Under the pieces are notes generated by a model, which saw nothing but the letters and a program-made list of their open reading frames with translations, was not told the DNA's origin and did no database searches. From assembly GCF_000614585.1 (NCBI RefSeq), contig NZ_BAKX01000005.1, forward strand, positions 1 through 64,000: DNA of 64,000 bases. Reading direction: 5' to 3'. A program made the position numbers and the translations under genes. Positions 1-6,640 of this stretch are shown here, one piece after another (position 1 is the stretch's first letter; every line of letters begins with the position of its first letter). The DNA comes from Porphyromonas gingivicanis JCM 15907. GTDB taxonomy: Bacteria; Bacteroidota; Bacteroidia; Bacteroidales; Porphyromonadaceae.

Positions 1-547
1 TCACACTCTTACCAGGATCTCCTTTCTCTCCTCTTACTGACACCTTAAAGAGCTCATCTTTTGCCAACACTGATGCGACAGAAAAAGAGTCAGGTATTAT
101 GGTTAATATTGAGTAGGGGTTATAGACAGATAGCTCTCCTTTTATCTCTTTGTCCTGATATATGTTTACGAGTACAGGAGGCAGGAAAGGGAAATGCCTT
201 AGAACATCTGCAAAATTAATTTTACAAACAATCGATGCATAAATAGATACACCAGGAAGATCCTCTTTCCTTAAGTTGACCTCCCATCCTGTAGCGGTCC
301 ACTCGCTATCTGTAACACTCCAAAGGGGAGTTATATCCCTTAATTGAGATGTAAAGTCTATGCCATTAGCGGAGAAAAGACGTGCATTAAGAGTCGTTTC
401 TTGAAGTCCTTGATTAAAATGTACTCCATTTGTCGATTCAAGTAGTAGCGTCCAACCTTGCGGGAGAAGATGTGTATAAGATTCCTCTTCTTCCGCATTT
501 TGTTTATGCTTACTATAAATTTTTTTTGCCGCTCTGAGGTAGATCAT
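1..547 (-). CDS. Phage tail-side protein with collagen-like GEKGDPG segment (partial, C-terminus off window)
   Basis: An open reading frame of 182 codons runs from an ATG at 547-545 to the window edge without a stop. The start overlaps the stop of the upstream gene (TAATG), so the two are translationally coupled. The N-terminal 45 residues are charged (MIYLRAAKKIYSK..), the middle looks like a beta-rich structural domain, and the last visible residues read RGEKGDPGKS, the start of a collagen-like Gly-X-Y tract of the kind found in phage tail fibres and neck or appendage proteins. A tail appendage or tail accessory role is inferred from this and from the neighbours. No named family is recognised. 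Confidence 0.6.
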   Translation of the reverse strand, partial: MIYLRAAKKIYSKHKQNAEEEESYTHLLPQGWTLLLESTNGVHFNQGLQETTLNARLFSANGIDFTSQLRDITPLWSVTDSEWTATGWEVNLRKEDLPGVSIYASIVCKINFADVLRHFPFLPPVLVNIYQDKEIKGELSVYNPYSILTIIPDSFSVASVLAKDELFKVSVRGEKGDPGKSV

Positions 548-837
548 TACTTAAACTGCAAATCGATAGAATTAAGCTGTTCGAACGAGATGTGATCTGC
601 AAACTCCTCGTGACTGGCAAAAGGGAACTCCTTTTTATCTACTCTTGCCGATGACTTACAGATACAATAGAGGAGGATAGCTGAGTCCTCAAGATTGGAT
701 TCGTCGAATTTATCAAGTTCTCTACCCGTCTCTTTTTTGAATGATAGTAGTACTCCCATGCTCATACGCACGTTGTACTTTATACCTGCTACTTCGATGT
801 AATTCTTTTTCTCCTGAGAGGTCTCTGTTTTTTTCAT
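547..837 (-). CDS. Putative phage tail assembly chaperone-like protein
   Basis: A 96-residue acidic, soluble protein without signal or membrane segments. It begins with a lysine and glutamate-rich tail and contains the stretch YNVRMSMGVLLSFKKETG, then an alpha-helical C-terminus. Small proteins of this style sit beside tail genes in Bacteroidales prophages and are often predicted to be tail assembly chaperones. That role is inferred from size, composition and position only. It is the first gene of a minus-strand operon that diverges from the capsid operon across 838-1009, and it is coupled to the next gene by a TAATG overlap. Confidence 0.45.
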   Translation of the reverse strand: MKKTETSQEKKNYIEVAGIKYNVRMSMGVLLSFKKETGRELDKFDESNLEDSAILLYCICKSSARVDKKEFPFASHEEFADHISFEQLNSIDLQFK

Positions 838-903
838 AATAAGGTCTATGTTGAATTGAAATTCAATGCAAACTTAAACCCTTAAACAGCAGATAATAAA
901 ACA

Positions 904-924
904 GATAGGACACTATGTCCTATC
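904..924. promoter_or_regulatory. Perfect dyad in the divergent phage intergenic region
   Basis: GATAGGAC (904-911) and GTCCTATC (917-924) form an 8-bp perfect inverted repeat around a 5-base centre. It lies between the minus-strand tail-side operon and the plus-strand capsid operon, where no transcript should need to end, so an operator for a phage regulator is more likely than a terminator. No T-run follows on either side. Confidence 0.4.
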
Positions 925-963
925 CGTTTCTATGTCTGTTTGTAAAAGTCAAATTTTGCACCA

Positions 964-1007
964 GAAATAATGCAACAAATAATGCAACAAATAATGCAAC
1001 AAATAAC
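964..1007 (+). repeat. Tandem 12-bp repeat just upstream of the prohead protease gene
   Basis: The unit AAATAATGCAAC occurs three times in a row, with a partial fourth copy running up to the ATG at 1010. Each unit contains an ATG. Read from 970 the repeats encode MQQI three times and then THENHN and a stop at 1021-1023, so the short frame overlaps the start of the protease gene. It may be replication slippage in a leader or a translational leader peptide. Confidence 0.7.
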
Positions 1008-1009
1008 AC

Positions 1010-1927
1010 ATGAGAATCATAATTAACGATGAATCGGTTACAAATGATCGTGGCTGGAGACTATCGAATGCAGGGGTGGATTTGACTCGTTATAAAAACA
1101 ATCCTGTTTTCCTACATGACCATGAAACCAAATACCTAATCGGTCGCTGTGTTAATCTACATGTAGAAGGGAGTCTTTTAGTTGGAGATATCGAATTTGA
1201 TGAAGAAGACGATCTCGCCAAAGAAGTCAAAAGAAAAATGGAGAAAAACTTTTTACGAGGTATTTCCCCAGGATTTCACATCGAACAAATGGGTTTTGGA
1301 GAAGAGTTCGATACTGTTGAAAAGTGGGAACTCGTGGAGATATCAGCTGTAACTCTACCGTCTAATCGTGCAGCAGTTAAACTCTATTCAAGGCATGGTA
1401 TTTCTCTTAATGAAGATGAGGTAAAAGAACATGTAGCACAACTAAAGTCAAACTTTAATCTTAATAATACAATGAACAAACAACCAGAACAGATTGCTCT
1501 TTCATCGGAAGCCTATATCGCTCTCGGCTTGGACACAACTGCAAAAATGGTAGATGTCTCGGCTAAAGTCATTGCGTTGTCTGCCGAGTGTGTAGAACTC
1601 AGACAAAAGTTACAAGCACAGGAAGATGCCGAACGAGATGCTCTTATTTCTTCTGCAGTAAGTGATGGGCGCATCAAAGAGGCGGACAGAGATACCTACA
1701 AAAAATTGTACGCATCAGACAAGGAACTCTGTAAGAGTGTGCTTGCTTCGATGACGCCAGCGACCTCTCTCTCTGCTCAAGTACATCAATCCTCAAAAGG
1801 TAGTTCTCATTACGAAACTCTCTCTTGGGATGAACTCGACAAGCGTAATATGCTTGCTTCCCTCAAACGAGCCAACCCAGAACTCTTTACAAAGAAGTAC
1901 AAAGAACGCTTTGGAACTTCTCTATAA
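1010..1927 (+). CDS. Phage prohead serine protease fused to a scaffold-like C-terminus
   Basis: A 305-residue protein. The first 145 residues match the caudovirus prohead protease pattern: an N-terminal beta region, LTRYKNNPVFLHDHET carrying the usual histidine, then a helix and the segment FLRGISPGFHIEQ, and ELVEISAVTLPSNRAAV, where the Ser of SNR corresponds to the expected catalytic serine. The family (HK97 gp4 / Mu I type) cleaves capsid scaffold during maturation. After an Asn-rich linker near residue 150, the remainder is helical, charged and rich in Glu/Lys/Ala, consistent with a fused scaffolding domain that is later degraded. It sits 25 bp upstream of the capsid gene. The start is the ATG right after the 12-bp repeats; the repeats also offer earlier ATGs but in another frame. 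Confidence 0.82.
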   Translation: MRIIINDESVTNDRGWRLSNAGVDLTRYKNNPVFLHDHETKYLIGRCVNLHVEGSLLVGDIEFDEEDDLAKEVKRKMEKNFLRGISPGFHIEQMGFGEEFDTVEKWELVEISAVTLPSNRAAVKLYSRHGISLNEDEVKEHVAQLKSNFNLNNTMNKQPEQIALSSEAYIALGLDTTAKMVDVSAKVIALSAECVELRQKLQAQEDAERDALISSAVSDGRIKEADRDTYKKLYASDKELCKSVLASMTPATSLSAQVHQSSKGSSHYETLSWDELDKRNMLASLKRANPELFTKKYKERFGTSL

Positions 1928-1952
1928 CATAACCTAATAAATCTTACAACAC

Positions 1953-2750
1953 ATGCCAATTCTTGTAGAAATTTGGATTAATACATTGGTCGGTAATCTT
2001 TTTGCTGACGACTCCATCTTATCAAAAGCCGTTGACCACTCTGAATTTGTTTCTGGACATTCCGTACATGTCCCTAATGCAGGTGCTCCCGCGGAAATTG
2101 TTAAAAATCCGACTTCTTTCCCCGTTGAAGTCGGCAAAAGAGAGGATACAGATCTCAAATATGATATTGATACCTATGCGATTAAACCGATTCGTGTAGG
2201 TCGAACAGAAGAAGTCGAACTCTCTTATAACAAACGTGAATCTGTAGCAGGAGACGCACGTTCAGCACTTCGTGAAGAGGTCGCTGTCGACACTGTGAAA
2301 AAATGGTGTGAGACTGCGAAAAAGAAAGTGGTGAAAAAGCCATCCGAATCGGTTAAAGATTGGATCAAAACCGCGGCAAAACAATTCAAAAAGGACAAAG
2401 TCCCATTTGTGAACCGCTATGTCATGTTGACGGAAGATGGATATTATGACTTTTTGGATTCTCTTTCAGAAAGCGAAGCAACAGCCTTTTCTGCATCAGC
2501 TGATGTGGCAAAAGGAACCCTTGGTAAGTACTATGGATTTGAGATTGTGCAAGAAACAATCTTACCTACAGGTGTAGAAATGTTTGCTTGGCAAAAGCAG
2601 AGCGTTTCTGTTGCGAAAGGGGAAGTAGAACTTTTTGAAGATGAAGGCAGCCCCACAATGTATGGTGATGTGATTTCTGGACAAGTTCGTGCAGGTGGTT
2701 CTCTCGTGCGCAACGATGGTAAGGGTTCTTACGTTGTGAAGACTGCTTAA
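1953..2750 (+). CDS. Phage major capsid protein
   Basis: A 265-residue protein encoded directly after the prohead protease, the canonical position for the major coat protein. It has no signal peptide. The region around residues 30-75 (VDHSEFVSGHSVHVPNAGA followed by PTSFPVEVGKR) and the later beta-rich C-terminus (EVELFEDEGSPTMYGDVIS..RAGGSLVR) look like the N-arm/E-loop and the P and A domains of Bacteroidales phage coat proteins with the HK97 fold. The assignment rests on these resemblances and on gene order. The gene ends one base before the start of the next gene. Confidence 0.75.
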   Translation: MPILVEIWINTLVGNLFADDSILSKAVDHSEFVSGHSVHVPNAGAPAEIVKNPTSFPVEVGKREDTDLKYDIDTYAIKPIRVGRTEEVELSYNKRESVAGDARSALREEVAVDTVKKWCETAKKKVVKKPSESVKDWIKTAAKQFKKDKVPFVNRYVMLTEDGYYDFLDSLSESEATAFSASADVAKGTLGKYYGFEIVQETILPTGVEMFAWQKQSVSVAKGEVELFEDEGSPTMYGDVISGQVRAGGSLVRNDGKGSYVVKTA

Positions 2751-2751
2751 T

Positions 2752-3144
2752 ATGGGAGAAATAAAACGTAATAACCCTGGAAACATTCGCCCTGCAAAAG
2801 TAAAGTGGAAGGGCGAATGTACACGACCAGGACAACCCTTTTGCGAGTTCCAATCGATTGAATATGGCTGTCGAGCAATGCTGAAGTTGCTTTCAATCTA
2901 TATGACAAAGCATGGACTTACAAGCATACAAGCTATTATATCAAGATGGGCTCCACCTTCGGACAACAATAATACACAGGCATATTGTGGTTATGTTGCT
3001 CGTATGACTGGCTACAAGACAACGCAAGTTTTAGTGTCAAATAAGCAAACACTTATCAATCTTGCAAAGTCTATGACCAGGGTGGAACATGGAATAAATC
3101 CCCCTGCAGATGATGTTTGGAATAAAGCATGGCAACTTCTTTAA
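2752..3144 (+). CDS. P5-like phage muralytic/structural protein (probable endolysin)
   Basis: A 130-residue protein starting one base after the capsid stop codon. It opens with RNNPGNIRPA and continues with CEFQSIEYGCRAMLKLLSIY, a pattern I recognise from proteins annotated as structural protein P5 or lysozyme-like in Bacteroidetes prophages. ISRWAPPSDNNNTQAYCGYV also fits that family. Such proteins are thought to open peptidoglycan. The neighbours downstream are small membrane proteins and a spanin-like lipoprotein, which supports a lysis role over a purely structural one. Placement between capsid and tail tube genes is unusual for a lysis cassette in siphophages. The catalytic residues cannot be fixed by eye. 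Confidence 0.65.
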   Translation: MGEIKRNNPGNIRPAKVKWKGECTRPGQPFCEFQSIEYGCRAMLKLLSIYMTKHGLTSIQAIISRWAPPSDNNNTQAYCGYVARMTGYKTTQVLVSNKQTLINLAKSMTRVEHGINPPADDVWNKAWQLL

Positions 3145-3166
3145 GTAGCTTTTTTCTGCTCTTTAT

Positions 3167-3250
3167 AACCTATATAGGTTTTTTCCAAAACCTATATACC
3201 TTTTGCCGAAAACCTATATACCTTTTTTCACAGACCTATATAGGTCGTTT
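3167..3250. repeat. Four units on an exact 22-bp lattice inside the prophage
   Basis: The core CCTATATA recurs at 3169, 3191, 3213 and 3235, so the period is exactly 22 bp. The inner units read AAAACCTATATACCTTTTG; the outer ones extend to the palindrome ACCTATATAGGT. The skeleton AAACC....CCTTTTG is shared with units of the chromosomal 22-bp elements near 28.5 kb. It lies in the 164-bp gap between the P5-like gene and the next small gene. Confidence 0.75.
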
Positions 3251-3308
3251 AGGAGCTTAGCAAGAAGACTCTAACCACTATTTAATTACCATTTAACACA
3301 CCAATGAA

Positions 3309-3473
3309 ATGACACTGATTATTGCATTTTTCTTAGGCTTCATCTTAGGGTTCCTCTTAGGTTATTATACACGCTATAATCAACTTGAACGACGTATAGA
3401 AGACATACAACTTGCGCAAGAGTCTCTACACATAGAACTTCGAGAAATGCGTAATCAGTTGCCTCCCTTCTGA
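3309..3473 (+). CDS. Small phage membrane protein (possible holin/antiholin)
   Basis: A 54-residue product from ATG 3309 to TGA 3473. Residues 2-20 (TLIIAFFLGFILGFLLGYY) form one transmembrane segment, followed by a charged amphipathic helix, probably a coiled coil (ERRIEDIQLAQESLHIELREM). The stop overlaps the next start as TGATG. One membrane segment, tiny size and position in the lysis cassette suggest a holin-type or accessory lysis protein, but there is no family match I can name. An earlier ATG at 3304 gives only two codons. Confidence 0.6.
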   Translation: MTLIIAFFLGFILGFLLGYYTRYNQLERRIEDIQLAQESLHIELREMRNQLPPF

Positions 3474-3817
3474 TGAACGACTTAGTACAAATCATTATTT
3501 CCCTAATCGGAGGCGGAATTGTAGGACAGTTGATAAATCTAATCCTCTCACGACGAAAGCGTAAAACGGAAGGTATTGAGACGTATTCAGAGACAATAGA
3601 TAAACTTCTTGAAAGTAACTCTCGCTTAATTCAAGAACAAATCAAGTTGAGAGAGCATATCGCAAGACTCTCTGTAAAATGTCCTGTCTCTTTTCCATCT
3701 GCTGTAAACCAACCCCTTTATATGAAGCGTCGTATCCCTCCCATTAAGCCAACACAATCGAAACCAATTGACTATGAAGAGAATTTACCCGTTGATGCTC
3801 CTGATGAGCCTCCTTAG
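3473..3817 (+). CDS. Phage membrane protein with N-terminal anchor (possible holin partner)
   Basis: A 114-residue product. Residues 3-25 (DLVQIIISLIGGGIVGQLINLIL) form a transmembrane segment, followed by RRKRK as a positive-inside stop and then a coiled-coil-like helix to about residue 70 and a proline-rich tail. It starts inside the stop codon of the preceding small membrane gene, and its 3' end overlaps the next gene by 50 bases in another frame. This dense overlap is typical of lysis genes. Its exact function is inferred from position. Confidence 0.6.
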   Translation: MNDLVQIIISLIGGGIVGQLINLILSRRKRKTEGIETYSETIDKLLESNSRLIQEQIKLREHIARLSVKCPVSFPSAVNQPLYMKRRIPPIKPTQSKPIDYEENLPVDAPDEPP

Positions 3818-4148
3818 TCTCTCTCTTATCTCATGCAAAACCCGCTACATACCCGCAGAAATACATCACTATCACACCTCCGATTCTGTACGTAGCGAGC
3901 GAGACACAATCCTAATTCGTGATAGTGTTATCGTGCAACTTGCAGGAGATACCGTGGTAATAAGAGAAGTAAGAGAAAAAGAGCGTATCAGAGAAGTAGA
4001 GCTAAACAAAAGACGAAATGACTCTATCTCTCCTCCACAACCAATTTCTCCAACTCTCTACACAAACTCAAAACCAACACAAGAAGTGCCCTTCTTCTTT
4101 TATGTAGTTGCTCTTCTTGTAATAGTAATCATGATTAAAAACAGATAA
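3768..4148 (+). CDS. Probable unimolecular spanin: lipoprotein with C-terminal membrane anchor
   Basis: A 126-residue protein with a signal peptide ending in the lipobox LISC (lipidated Cys at about residue 23), a periplasmic charged region that is mostly predicted beta/helical (SERDTILIRDSVIVQLAGDT and VVIREVREKERIREVEL), a Pro-rich stretch, and a C-terminal hydrophobic segment (FFFYVVALLVIVIMIKNR). An outer-membrane lipid anchor plus an inner-membrane C-terminal anchor in one chain is the defining architecture of u-spanins such as T1 gp11, which fuse the two membranes in the last step of lysis. The 5' end is embedded in the upstream gene by 50 bases. A second in-frame ATG at 3774 could also be the start. 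Confidence 0.65.
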   Translation: MTMKRIYPLMLLMSLLSLSLISCKTRYIPAEIHHYHTSDSVRSERDTILIRDSVIVQLAGDTVVIREVREKERIREVELNKRRNDSISPPQPISPTLYTNSKPTQEVPFFFYVVALLVIVIMIKNR

Positions 4149-4149
4149 A

Positions 4150-4611
4150 ATGGCAGGACAAAAAAGAACTGGATATGTAAACGGGAGTGATATCGTACTC
4201 CTTGTAAATGTTGCCAAATCGGGAGCGGAAAGCTATAAGGTACTCTTAGGGGCAAAACAACACAAACTCTCTGTTAAGTCCAACACGAAGACAATCGTGG
4301 ATAAGGACATGGGGAATCCCAAATTCCAAAAAAAGTCTGTAAAGACAATAGACGTCTCTATCAGCGTCGATTGCTTTGTGAAACTTAGCGATGATGGTAT
4401 TAGCGCACAGGAAATCGAAGACTTGCTCTATGAAGGAGCAGAAGTAAAGCTGCGCTATGGATTCCGTAAAACTCAGCAGGGAGACACGTACAGAGAAGGA
4501 TTTTTTATCATTGACTCTTTCGAAGAAACCTCTTCCGCTCAAGAGGAGATGACATTTACAGCTTCTTTCTCCAACTCAGGAGAGGTAAAGCGAGTAGCAG
4601 CTTCCGTATAA
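4150..4611 (+). CDS. Phage tail tube protein
   Basis: A 153-residue protein starting with MAGQKRTGYVNGSDIVLLV. The pattern of a short N-terminal arm, a strand with KSNTKTIVDKD, then paired strands (KSVKTIDVSISVDCFVKL) and the closing EMTFTASFSNSGEV is characteristic of TP901-1/lambda-type major tail tube subunits, which polymerise into the inner tube of the tail. It starts one base after the spanin stop. Tail tube protein separated from the minus-strand tail-side genes by the capsid and lysis block is an unusual order. Confidence 0.7.
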   Translation: MAGQKRTGYVNGSDIVLLVNVAKSGAESYKVLLGAKQHKLSVKSNTKTIVDKDMGNPKFQKKSVKTIDVSISVDCFVKLSDDGISAQEIEDLLYEGAEVKLRYGFRKTQQGDTYREGFFIIDSFEETSSAQEEMTFTASFSNSGEVKRVAASV

Positions 4612-4616
4612 ACAAT

Positions 4617-4760
4617 CGAGGGGACGTAAAAAGCCCCTCGCCTTCTATCCACTTGTCGCCAAACATTCTTGGATAGAACAAAGGGTGCCAAACCACCAGC
4701 GAGGGGAATATATCCCAGGGTGGTTTGGCACCTATTATTTTCAAAAAAGAATGTTTGGCA
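4617..4760. other. Nested inverted repeats with mutually exclusive pairings
   Basis: Several perfect complementary pairs lie in this 144-base segment: CGAGGGG 4617-4623 with CCCCTCG 4634-4640; the same CCCCTCGC (4634-4641) with GCGAGGGG 4699-4706; TTCTATCC 4643-4650 with GGATAGAA 4671-4678; a 13-bp pair 4658-4670 with 4747-4759 (GCCAAACATTCTT); and a 14-bp pair 4684-4697 with 4719-4732 (GGTGCCAAACCACC). Some pairs exclude others. The motif GCCAAAC also recurs in both big arms. It follows the tail tube stop and precedes the methylase, so it could be a terminator/attenuator, a structured RNA or a cruciform-forming DNA site. Confidence 0.75.
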
Positions 4761-4803
4761 CTACAAAAGTAGTGCATTTATACAGAACCTAAATCTTAAA
4801 ACT

Positions 4804-5643
4804 ATGATTAAATACACTGCTTCTGCTCCTCTTCCTTTTGCTGGTCAAAAGCGAAGATGGATAAAACCTCTTGCACAGCTGCTGCAGACAACCCCTCCTC
4901 CTAATGTTATTGTAGACTTGTTCGGAGGCTCTGGACTACTCTCGCGACTTGCAAAAGATATTTTCCAAAATACTCGAGTAATCTATAATGATTATGATAA
5001 CTTCTCCGAGCGTCTTAAACATATTGATGAGACCGAACTTCTGAGACAAGAAATAGCAACTATCCTCTCACCTCTTGATAGAGATAAACGCCTACCTGAT
5101 GAGTATAAGGCTCGAGTTCTACAATCTGTCTATCGACACCAAGAGCGTTATCTGTATGTTGATTGGGTAAGCCTATCAGGGTGGCTATTGTTTACGAACA
5201 ACTTTGCTTACGACTTCGATGATTTCGCCTCCAGAGGATTTTACAACCACCCGAGCCGTACGGCTCTCTCAGATGCTAATGCATCCGAGAGATATTTAGA
5301 TGGTTTGGAGATTGTCTCTCTCGATTATAAAGAGCTTCTATCTAAATATCGAGAACATCCTAATGTGCTCTTTATAATAGATCCTCCATACTTTGCGACG
5401 GAGTGCGGAGGGTACAAAGGACGTACTTGGAGTAACGATGATTATCTCGACCTTCTTGTCTCTATTCCCACCTCTAACTACTTGTACTTCTCTTCGACCA
5501 AGTTTGACCTGGTCCCTTTTCTACGACGTACATCCGCGTCATGGGGATATAGACATCCATTTGTTGATGCTGAGGTGCTAACTCGCTCGAACCCGTTCGG
5601 GAGTGGAGGTAATAATACCGAGATACTCTATTATAAACTCTGA
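4804..5643 (+). CDS. D12-class DNA adenine N6-methyltransferase
   Basis: A 279-residue protein. PLPFAGQKRRW near the N-terminus is the SAM-proximal FxGxK-type motif, VDLFGGSGLLS at about residues 39-49 is the SAM-binding motif, and FIIDPPYF near residue 190 is the catalytic DPPY motif. This order is that of Dam-like (D12/alpha class) adenine methylases. The ATG at 4804 is chosen because the conserved domain starts a few residues later; an in-frame ATG at 4669 would run through the inverted-repeat region. As the last phage gene before the right end it occupies the place of the Mu DNA-modification gene mom and may protect phage DNA from host restriction. Confidence 0.8.
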   Translation: MIKYTASAPLPFAGQKRRWIKPLAQLLQTTPPPNVIVDLFGGSGLLSRLAKDIFQNTRVIYNDYDNFSERLKHIDETELLRQEIATILSPLDRDKRLPDEYKARVLQSVYRHQERYLYVDWVSLSGWLLFTNNFAYDFDDFASRGFYNHPSRTALSDANASERYLDGLEIVSLDYKELLSKYREHPNVLFIIDPPYFATECGGYKGRTWSNDDYLDLLVSIPTSNYLYFSSTKFDLVPFLRRTSASWGYRHPFVDAEVLTRSNPFGSGGNNTEILYYKL

Positions 5644-5673
5644 TTAACTACCGTTTAATCGGCTTCTAAAAGT

Positions 5674-5703
5674 AAGGAGGGACTTTTTTTGCCCCTCCTT
5701 TTT
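5674..5703 (+). terminator. Rho-independent-like terminator after the phage methylase
   Basis: AAGGAGGG (5674-5681) pairs with CCCTCCTT (5693-5700), with further T residues following. It lies 31 bp after the methylase stop and just before the putative prophage end repeats. Confidence 0.65.
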
Positions 5704-5780
5704 GTACTTTTTGTTTGCGTGTTTCTTTGTGTTAAATATGTACTTTTCGTTTTTCGACTTTGTACTTTTCGTTTTTCCGA
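5701..5780. repeat. Three spaced repeats resembling Mu-type transposase-binding sites (prophage right end)
   Basis: TGTAC starts at 5703, 5739 and 5761. The two outermost copies continue as TGTACTTTTCGTTTTTC and lie exactly 22 bp apart; the inner copy (TGTACTTTTTGTTTGCG) lies 36 bp further in. Read inward from the right, the core is ACGAAAAGTAC, which shares CGAAAA with the Mu A-protein binding consensus. Two abutting 22-bp sites plus one more distant site is the arrangement of Mu R1-R2-R3. The true terminal base cannot be set from this end alone. Confidence 0.65.
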
Positions 5781-5877
5781 TTATATGTGGGCTGTTGAGA
5801 AGGGAGTGAAGGAGTCCTTTTTACTGCCCCTTGCTCCCCTCGATACCCTTTTTGAAAACTTCCGTAAGGCTCGCTAT

Positions 5878-6351
5878 TTAGTGGTGGGCAGGTATGCGCA
5901 CCGCTACCATCATAGCCGTGGCAGTTTTCTTATCGCCCGCCCACATCTCCATTTTCATAATGACTTTGCGAGCTCCCACTTCGGTAGGCGTGGCTATAAT
6001 CCTAAGCTCTTGTTGCATAGGAGTGGGAGTCAAGTAATCGACCTCCAAGTGAGCCGTGACGAAGCGTTCGATGTTTTCTGCCGTAACCTCTATACCATGG
6101 TGCACCATGTAGAAGCCTGCCGCCGAACCCGTACCGTGGCAATCGAAAAACATAGCAATGGCTCCGCCGTAGAGGTTATGAGGCACTCCCCCCGTATAGT
6201 AGTCGGGCGGTGTGATGCGACACTCGGCTTCTGTGCCACTGTCTGATAGATAACTTTTTATATGTAGCCCCGTGGGGTGTATCTGTCCGCAACCAAAGCA
6301 GTGACTGTATTCGGGAGCGTAAAGCTCTTGTAGGGAGGTAGGGTATTTCAT
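5878..6351 (-). CDS. PaaI-family hot-dog thioesterase
   Basis: A 157-residue soluble protein. CFGCGQIHPTGLHI near the N-terminus and HNLYGGAIAMFFDCHGTGSA (residues about 58-77) match the hot-dog fold thioesterases, where the Gly-Gly-Ala helix holds the CoA ester and an acidic residue in the helix is catalytic. The physiological substrate is unknown. It is transcribed towards the prophage, with its 3' end within about 100 bp of the phage end, so the phage inserted just downstream of it. No operon partners are visible. Confidence 0.8.
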   Translation of the reverse strand: MKYPTSLQELYAPEYSHCFGCGQIHPTGLHIKSYLSDSGTEAECRITPPDYYTGGVPHNLYGGAIAMFFDCHGTGSAAGFYMVHHGIEVTAENIERFVTAHLEVDYLTPTPMQQELRIIATPTEVGARKVIMKMEMWAGDKKTATAMMVAVRIPAHH

Positions 6352-6519
6352 CGTTATGCGTAGATTAAGTTTTTTTATTGCGCCGACAAAGATACCCTAT
6401 TTGCAAGGAGTCACAAATAGCGAGGGGCATAGCTCGTAGCGGTAGCCCTTCTTGGTAGGTTTACCAATATGTTTTAATATTTCTATTGTTCTTTTGATTT
6501 ATTTTGGTGTATGTGATGG

Positions 6520-6546
6520 TTGATTTGGGTTAAAGGTATAACTTTG
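6520..6546 (+). promoter_or_regulatory. Possible Bacteroidetes promoter of the membrane-protein array
   Basis: TAACTTTG at 6539-6546 fits the -7 consensus TAnnTTTG. A TTG at 6520-6522 is a -33 candidate but is only 16 bp away, shorter than the usual 19. The first paralog starts about 95 bp downstream. The rest of the 6352-6628 gap shows no gene. Confidence 0.35.
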
Positions 6547-6640
6547 TAGAGCAGACTTGAATGGTGATAGATACCTTGGTTGTGCAGAAACAGTATACGG
6601 AGATTATGGTGATAAGAAGTAAAGTTTAATGCCTACTATT

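Larger units (their letters stand above)
1..5785. mobile_element. Right-hand part of a Mu-like prophage (left end outside window)
   Basis: A block of phage genes: tail-side genes on the minus strand at the left edge, then on the plus strand prohead protease, major capsid protein, lysis genes, tail tube protein and a D12-class DNA methylase. Beyond a terminator at 5674-5703 lie three spaced copies of a TGTACTTTT(C/T)GTTT motif, arranged like the transposase-binding sites at a Mu right end. Ordinary chromosomal genes start at 5878. The exact end is inferred to lie between 5780 and 5877, because the left end and the target duplication are not visible. None of the phage genes shows the single-base frameshifts seen in the chromosomal part. 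Confidence 0.75.

Noticed and set aside
4669-4803. Upstream start for the methylase at 4669
   Set aside because: It would translate the nested inverted repeats; the family start motif follows directly after the ATG at 4804.
5689-6246. A 185-codon plus-strand frame across the prophage boundary
   Set aside because: It spans the terminator, the transposase-site repeats and the antisense of the thioesterase; composition and context are those of a chance frame.
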